Source: Zancudomyces culisetae (taxonomy: Eukaryota; Kickxellomycota; Harpellomycetes; Harpellales; Legeriomycetaceae). From it: a stretch of 47,604 nt of DNA. Shown here piece after piece: positions 43,701-47,604 of the stretch. Every line of letters begins with the position of its first letter. The first letter of the stretch is position 1. Location: positions 1-47,604 of the forward strand of contig LSSK01000026.1 of assembly GCA_001969505.1 (NCBI GenBank), read 5' to 3'. The notes below the pieces were generated by a model. That model was not told the DNA's origin. It did not search any database and saw only the letters and a list, made by a program, of their open reading frames with translations. Made by a program: the position numbers and the translations under genes.

Positions 43701-44649
43701 CCCCTTGGGCTCATCTGCCTATACTCCATATATTTTTATATATTTAATTATTTAGATGTCAAAGTCAAATAGAAAAGTCATCATATTTATATTTGCTTAT
43801 GTATGAACAAGCAACTTGGTGTTTATCATGTATTACCAAAAGTTCGGGATCTCCAAATAACCAGTTATCAACATTTTCCGGTGGATCATTTCCGGCGACA
43901 TTCCACGTCCCGATCATAATCTTTACTTTGTTTTCAAGGGTATACTCGGATTTTCGCATTTCAAGCCGCTCACCGATCAAATCTCTAGTAAAACGCTCAC
44001 TGTCGTCTACAATTTTCACTATGCTCTTCCCCTGCTGATATCCGTTTGGTGCACCCAGCTCTAGCAACATCTTTTTACACGTTCCATAATAATTAATCCA
44101 TTGGAACTGCTTTTCCATCAACTCTTTGTCTGCTGAAGGAAATATATACTCTCTGATTCTTTCTCTAAATGCCCTTGCACCGCCATCCGCATTAAATATA
44201 CATAAAATTTCCTGGTCCATATACTTTATTGTTGTGGTATCTTCTACTTCGAACGTTTCAATTCCGTATTTATTTTTTAGTGCTGTTATATGTTCTTTGG
44301 GCTCTACTTCCTCTGTAAACACTGTTACCTTATCCTTTTCTTTCTCCTTTTGCTTATCCTTATCTTTATCAGAACTCTTCTCTCTGGGCCGCATTGCCAC
44401 TTTTATCTTGAAGAGTCCTTCCTTTAAACTCATTATCTCATATATCCCGATACAGTTTCCTGCACATTTCCATAGCAAAAACACTGCCGCTGTCTTAATA
44501 CCGTCAGTTTCGTTTGTGACTATTGTAATGTATGCCTTTTGCCTCTGTTTATTTTCTAACACCTGATATCCTGAGTATATCTCGACTATCTTTTCACTTC
44601 CTCTAATCAAGTCGTTTATTTCCTTCCTGTCGTTTTGTAGAATCGTCAT
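40783..44649 (-). CDS. OCRL/INPP5B-like inositol polyphosphate 5-phosphatase with ASH domain, 1076 aa
   Basis: Predicted to remove the 5-phosphate of PtdIns(4,5)P2 and related lipids at membranes. Exons in coding order are 43837-44649, 43654-43718, 41967-43530 and 40783-41571 (3231 nt). Donors are GTAATA, GTAAGT and GTGAAT. Acceptors are GTATAG, AAAAG (the only non-TAG among the confident genes) and AAATAG. The N-terminal 240 residues are unassigned, with a Lys/Asp run. The 5-phosphatase domain shows MIGTWNVAGNDPPENVDNWL, MLLVIGLQEMDLSAGSY (spanning a splice), GYMGNKGGVGIRM, FVNSHLVHE, FWFGDLNYRIE, NPAWCDRILYW and TSDHKPVFG. Between DRILYW and TSDHKPVFG lies a low-complexity insert of about 150 residues built from SGN/NAS/NTS-like repeats. 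The C-terminal ASH domain (INFGKIEYGKRYSGSLTLTN ... DEILVLRIVGGRDIFIVVS) is interrupted by Ser/Gly/Asp inserts. No RhoGAP domain, Sac1 domain or tail anchor follows, so it is not Inp51-53 or Inp54. Confidence 0.9.
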
Positions 44650-45192
44650 TGTACTTTATTTCTTAGTTTAGTGCAACGTTTGCTTGTTTTTATTGCCCTT
44701 TTTCTAGTAAAAGTACAGTCGAGCTAATTTTATTTAGTTGGTAGTAAAATTGATGTTTTTTATCTTTCAAACAGATTCTTTGGTTTATTATTAATTGAAT
44801 AGGTTGGCATTCCTATTTAACCTTTATTCTTTGTTTTACGGAAAAAAAAGTATTTTATCCGGGAAAATTCGTACTATGTATACTCGTTTTTACTTTTGTG
44901 TTTATTCTGTAGTTCCCTAGGTTATTTATCCTATCTGGTAAAGTGCACTTCTTGAAGGCATATCCCCTATTGTGTAGATACTCGCCCCTTGCACTTTTGG
45001 TGAAAGCAAATCCCTTAAATGTACAACCAAAAATTCTTTACCTCTAATTATTTGATATTTAATTATAGTAATTTCTCCAGGTATTTATAGCGGAGTTCAT
45101 CTAAAAATAAAAGGCTAAATTAATTTAATGCCAGGAATCGCCGGAACTTTATTTTTTTCGCTATAATTTTCGGTTTTTTGTTTTACCACTCC

Positions 45193-45369
45193 TTACCCAT
45201 GTACTACTATATAAAGAAAAAACGACAAACTGGTGTAAAAAAAAACAAAAAAACCTAGACACGTTACTAGAATAGTGAGGCAAATAGCTGCAATTACTTG
45301 TATCTCATCACAAGAATCTTTATACTCTTTTGTTAGATGAGATTTTACAAACTTTTGATCGCTAGCCAT
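45193..45369 (-). CDS. Candidate small single-pass membrane protein, 58 aa
   Basis: This ATG frame is too short to be picked up by a length filter. A polar N-terminus (MASDQKFVKSHLTKEYKDSC) is followed by a long hydrophobic segment (IQVIAAICLTILVTCLGFFV) and an aromatic tail ending YIVVHG. The layout resembles small tail-anchored ER proteins such as Sec61 gamma/Sss1, but the invariant Pro-Asp of that family is missing, so I do not assign it. A divergent plus-strand candidate starts 68 bp away, and at least one of the two may be false. Confidence 0.4.
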   Translation of the reverse strand: MASDQKFVKSHLTKEYKDSCDEIQVIAAICLTILVTCLGFFVFFYTSLSFFLYIVVHG

Positions 45370-45436
45370 TTGCCTCCCCCATAATTGCCTAAGCTTAAAT
45401 AAGGGTGGGAGTTATACTTTGGTGTCAGTTCAAAAG

Positions 45437-45785
45437 ATGCTGTTTTTGCTTTCCGCCTATGAAATCTGTGAGTATTGTTATTTTATATGAGTTTGTTATT
45501 TGCCTGTTGAACCGGCTTGGTTTATTTTTACTTGCTTCTCCAATAATGATTCTTTCTATTATTATGAACTAATGACCAGGCGTGTTAACAACTAACAATT
45601 CATATTATTGGTGGAATATAGGAAACTGAACACACAACAATAAAATACGTGTTAGGCTTGTTTATGAGTTTCTCGAACTTAATTAATTACTTAAAGCGAT
45701 CATCAACATTGAAATCGACAAGGAATATGCTAATGCGAATGCTTCTCTCAAAGCAAATCTCAAGAAAGAAAGAGGAGAAGAGTAA
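45437..45785 (+). CDS. Candidate small spliced peptide, 39 aa
   Basis: Exons 45437-45467 and 45697-45785 join in frame (phase 1) across GTGAGT...AAAG. CTTAAT at 45678-45683 lies 13 nt before the acceptor, as in the confident introns. The product runs from MLFLLSAYEI to a Lys/Glu-rich helix ending (IDKEYANANASLKANLKKER). The acceptor is AAG rather than TAG, and the product is very short, so this is weak. Confidence 0.2.
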
Positions 45786-47604
45786 TAGATTTATTTCATT
45801 TTTACTGTCACTTTTCCAAAAATAGGCTCAAAGCACAAGAGGACGTTGTGTGAATGAACAATTTTAATTGAAAATACATGAAGCTGTTCAATAAAATATT
45901 CACCATCTATTAGACGTGAGGGTTTGCACGTATGTGTTAGAATGATATATCGATATGCACTTAAGCAGCTGAGTGTGGTTGCGTTCAAAGTTTTGTATGT
46001 TTTTAAGAACCTATCTACCTTTTTTACATATACAGATATGTAAGGTTTTAGCACCGAAAAAAGAGGGTGGATAAGGTAGAAACGCGTCTCGTGGGGGCAA
46101 ATATATCCATATCATTATTTATCACATGGGCTCAAAAGCTATTTTCTATTCGCTGATTAGCGAAAGCACCAAGTATTAGACGAACACGTCTTTTTTCACG
46201 ATTTTTTTTAGTTTCTTTTTTTGTCTTGGCGGTGCAAAAGGGTGGACGGGTTCACCAATTGTGTAATAGAGGAAAATATTAAGAAAAGTACACAAAAACA
46301 TATGCGTCTCGTTATTGAATAGTCCTAGATGGTGTTAAACAGCTCATGCGTTTGGTTTTGAATGGTTGTAGCGTTTGTAACAGAGAAAAAGAAAATATAT
46401 TAAATGGTTGAAAGGACTAGCTTATTAAAAATTCCTAAAAAAACACAAAATTTTTCCACAACACACACCACTGCACACCCTCTCGAACTGCATACAACAG
46501 GATGATAATTTAAGAAAACAACGTGCGATATTAGAAAGGATACTTCAATGAGATATGAATACGTTTCTGAATATGTGTAGGTACTATTATACCTTTAAAA
46601 ATTAATGAGGACTTGTCGGCACATACTAAATTTAGTTGCGTATATATAAATACCATTAAAAGCAGAATGCAAAGCTGGGTTGCGTCCTTCAAGCTCCATT
46701 TATACTTGAGAGTGTGAGGTTGTTGTTTTGGGCAAGTAAATGTTGGTCATATGACATACCCATAGATGTATACGTGTGTATTATTATTATTTTCTCTTAC
46801 CCATTTCGACACTGGACTAACCAGAGAGCAAGGGAAAAAATAATGGTTACGATTTCTTTAAGTGAAAAAAATACAGTGGTGAGCCACCTAGCTTAGAGTC
46901 AAGATAGTTTGGGTGAGGGGAAGGGAAAAATGGTTTTGGCATGGAAGCCTTGAGTGCTAGAAAACAAGCACCAGAAAAATCTTGGTTAGTTGTTGACCAA
47001 CAATTGCCAATGAAAAAACAAAAGCAAAGTAGAACTCCCAACACCTCCAACTTTGGGCATTTCCTCCCCCCCTTTTTTTTTGCTTTTTTTTTTTTATAGT
47101 ATATTTTCTAAACCAATACTCCAGTTATTCAGATTTGTGTTATTGTTACTGCAGAAAATAAAACAAAAAATAATGGGAAAAATGGTTGCCGAAATTTGAA
47201 AGGAAAATGGAAAATCGCTGAAACAGAAATGCTTATACGTGCGAAAAACAAAACAGTCCAAACCGAAAATCAAATATGCACCACTTATTTTTTTTTTGGC
47301 TTTGAAACAAAAGCGGGAAACAAACAACCTGGCATTGGTATAAGGTTAATAAGAGAATGAGGGCAGAATGAACAGATTCCGATCCCAAAACACGTGTCAA
47401 GAATATAGTAGAGCATTATAGAAAATATCTGAAGCTGTACCATAAGGAGCTTAATAGATTTGTTTTGGAATTTCCGGAAAATTAACAAAATTCGAAAGTC
47501 TGGAATTCCTGAGAACGATAAAGGAAGAGCTTACTATTAATAAATTGTAAATAAAAGGTTCAAACATAATAGCACAGTAGGGTGCTAGTGGGAGATTCAA
47601 GGTA
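45786..47604. other. Right edge, 1.8 kb, no gene recognised
   Basis: An 87-codon minus frame (45791-46054) reads protein-like but begins at GTG and has no visible upstream exon. Other frames near 46847-47050 and 47094-47488 follow homopolymer runs of A and T. The upstream region of the 5-phosphatase gene lies further left (44650 onward), and no regulatory site is clear. Confidence 0.4.

Noticed and set aside
40852-44566. Plus-strand frames opposite the 5-phosphatase (for example 40994-41368, 41459-41854 and 44126-44566)
   Set aside because: They are shadows of the AGT/GGT repeats and catalytic exons; the minus strand carries recognisable motifs.
45791-46054. 87-codon minus frame
   Set aside because: It starts at GTG with no ATG and no upstream exon that I could join; kept only as a note.
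1-47604. CUG-Ser (alternative yeast) genetic code
   Set aside because: CTG occupies invariant Leu positions in IDH2 (PNLYGDI and SLNLTLR) and fits Leu in NAS2.
1-47604. tRNA, 5S rRNA, U6 or other RNA genes
   Set aside because: No GGTTCGANTCC-type B box paired with an A box, and no U6 core (ACAGAGA...), was seen by eye; a tRNAscan-SE or Infernal run would be decisive.

Overview
This window is nuclear DNA of an ascomycete fungus, most likely a yeast-like one. The AT-rich sequence encodes an Ash1-type GATA factor, a mitochondrial NAD-isocitrate dehydrogenase subunit (IDH2), a divergent H2B/H2A pair, a Pif1-family helicase, thiamine pyrophosphokinase (THI80), the proteasome chaperone Nas2, DNA polymerase eta (RAD30), a RING-H2 protein, an OCRL/INPP5B-like inositol 5-phosphatase and a secreted trypsin-like protease. 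CTG encodes Leu at invariant positions of IDH2 (the Leu of PNLYGDI and of SLNLTLR), so the CUG-Ser yeasts are unlikely. I cannot name the species.

The main structural fact is intron density. Genes that look like broken ORFs resolve, by frame-compatible splicing guided by family homology, into multi-exon genes. I place 27 introns (76-395 nt) in eight genes. Donors are degenerate (GTAAGT, GTGAGT, GTTAGT, GTATGT, GTACTT and others). Twenty-six of the 27 acceptors are TAG, and some introns carry a CTTAAT or TTAAT branch-like site. RAD30 has seven exons, one only 21 nt long. THI80 and NAS2 have six exons each.

Layout: 865-3521 spliced unknown Ser-rich protein (+); 3673-6491 RAD30 (-); 6.5-10.6 kb largely empty; 10632-11798 Ash1-like GATA factor (-); 11.8-16.1 kb empty; 16121-17860 spliced unknown (-); 19952-21216 IDH2 (+); 21634-21990 H2B (-) and 23834-24244 H2A (+), divergent across 1.84 kb; 25412-26557 trypsin-like protease with a GPI-type tail (+); 27614-29581 PIF1-family helicase (+); a telomere-like CCCAA tract near 29.8 kb; 30277-31749 THI80 (+) convergent with 32034-33306 NAS2 (-); 33.3-37.7 kb with only weak small-gene candidates; 37673-40378 RING-H2 protein (+) convergent with 40783-44649 OCRL-like 5-phosphatase (-); 44.6-47.6 kb with two weak small-gene candidates.

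The genes form no operon or single pathway; they are ordinary nuclear housekeeping and regulatory genes. Notable points are the long gene-free flanks of the GATA factor, mirrored motifs in the histone promoter, a GPI-type trypsin in a yeast-like genome, an ASH-domain 5-phosphatase with a low-complexity insert inside its catalytic domain, and the near-uniform TAG acceptor. I found no tRNA, rRNA, transposon or CRISPR. No clearly new multi-gene system is visible. Small-gene candidates rest on splice logic and frame alone and carry low confidence.
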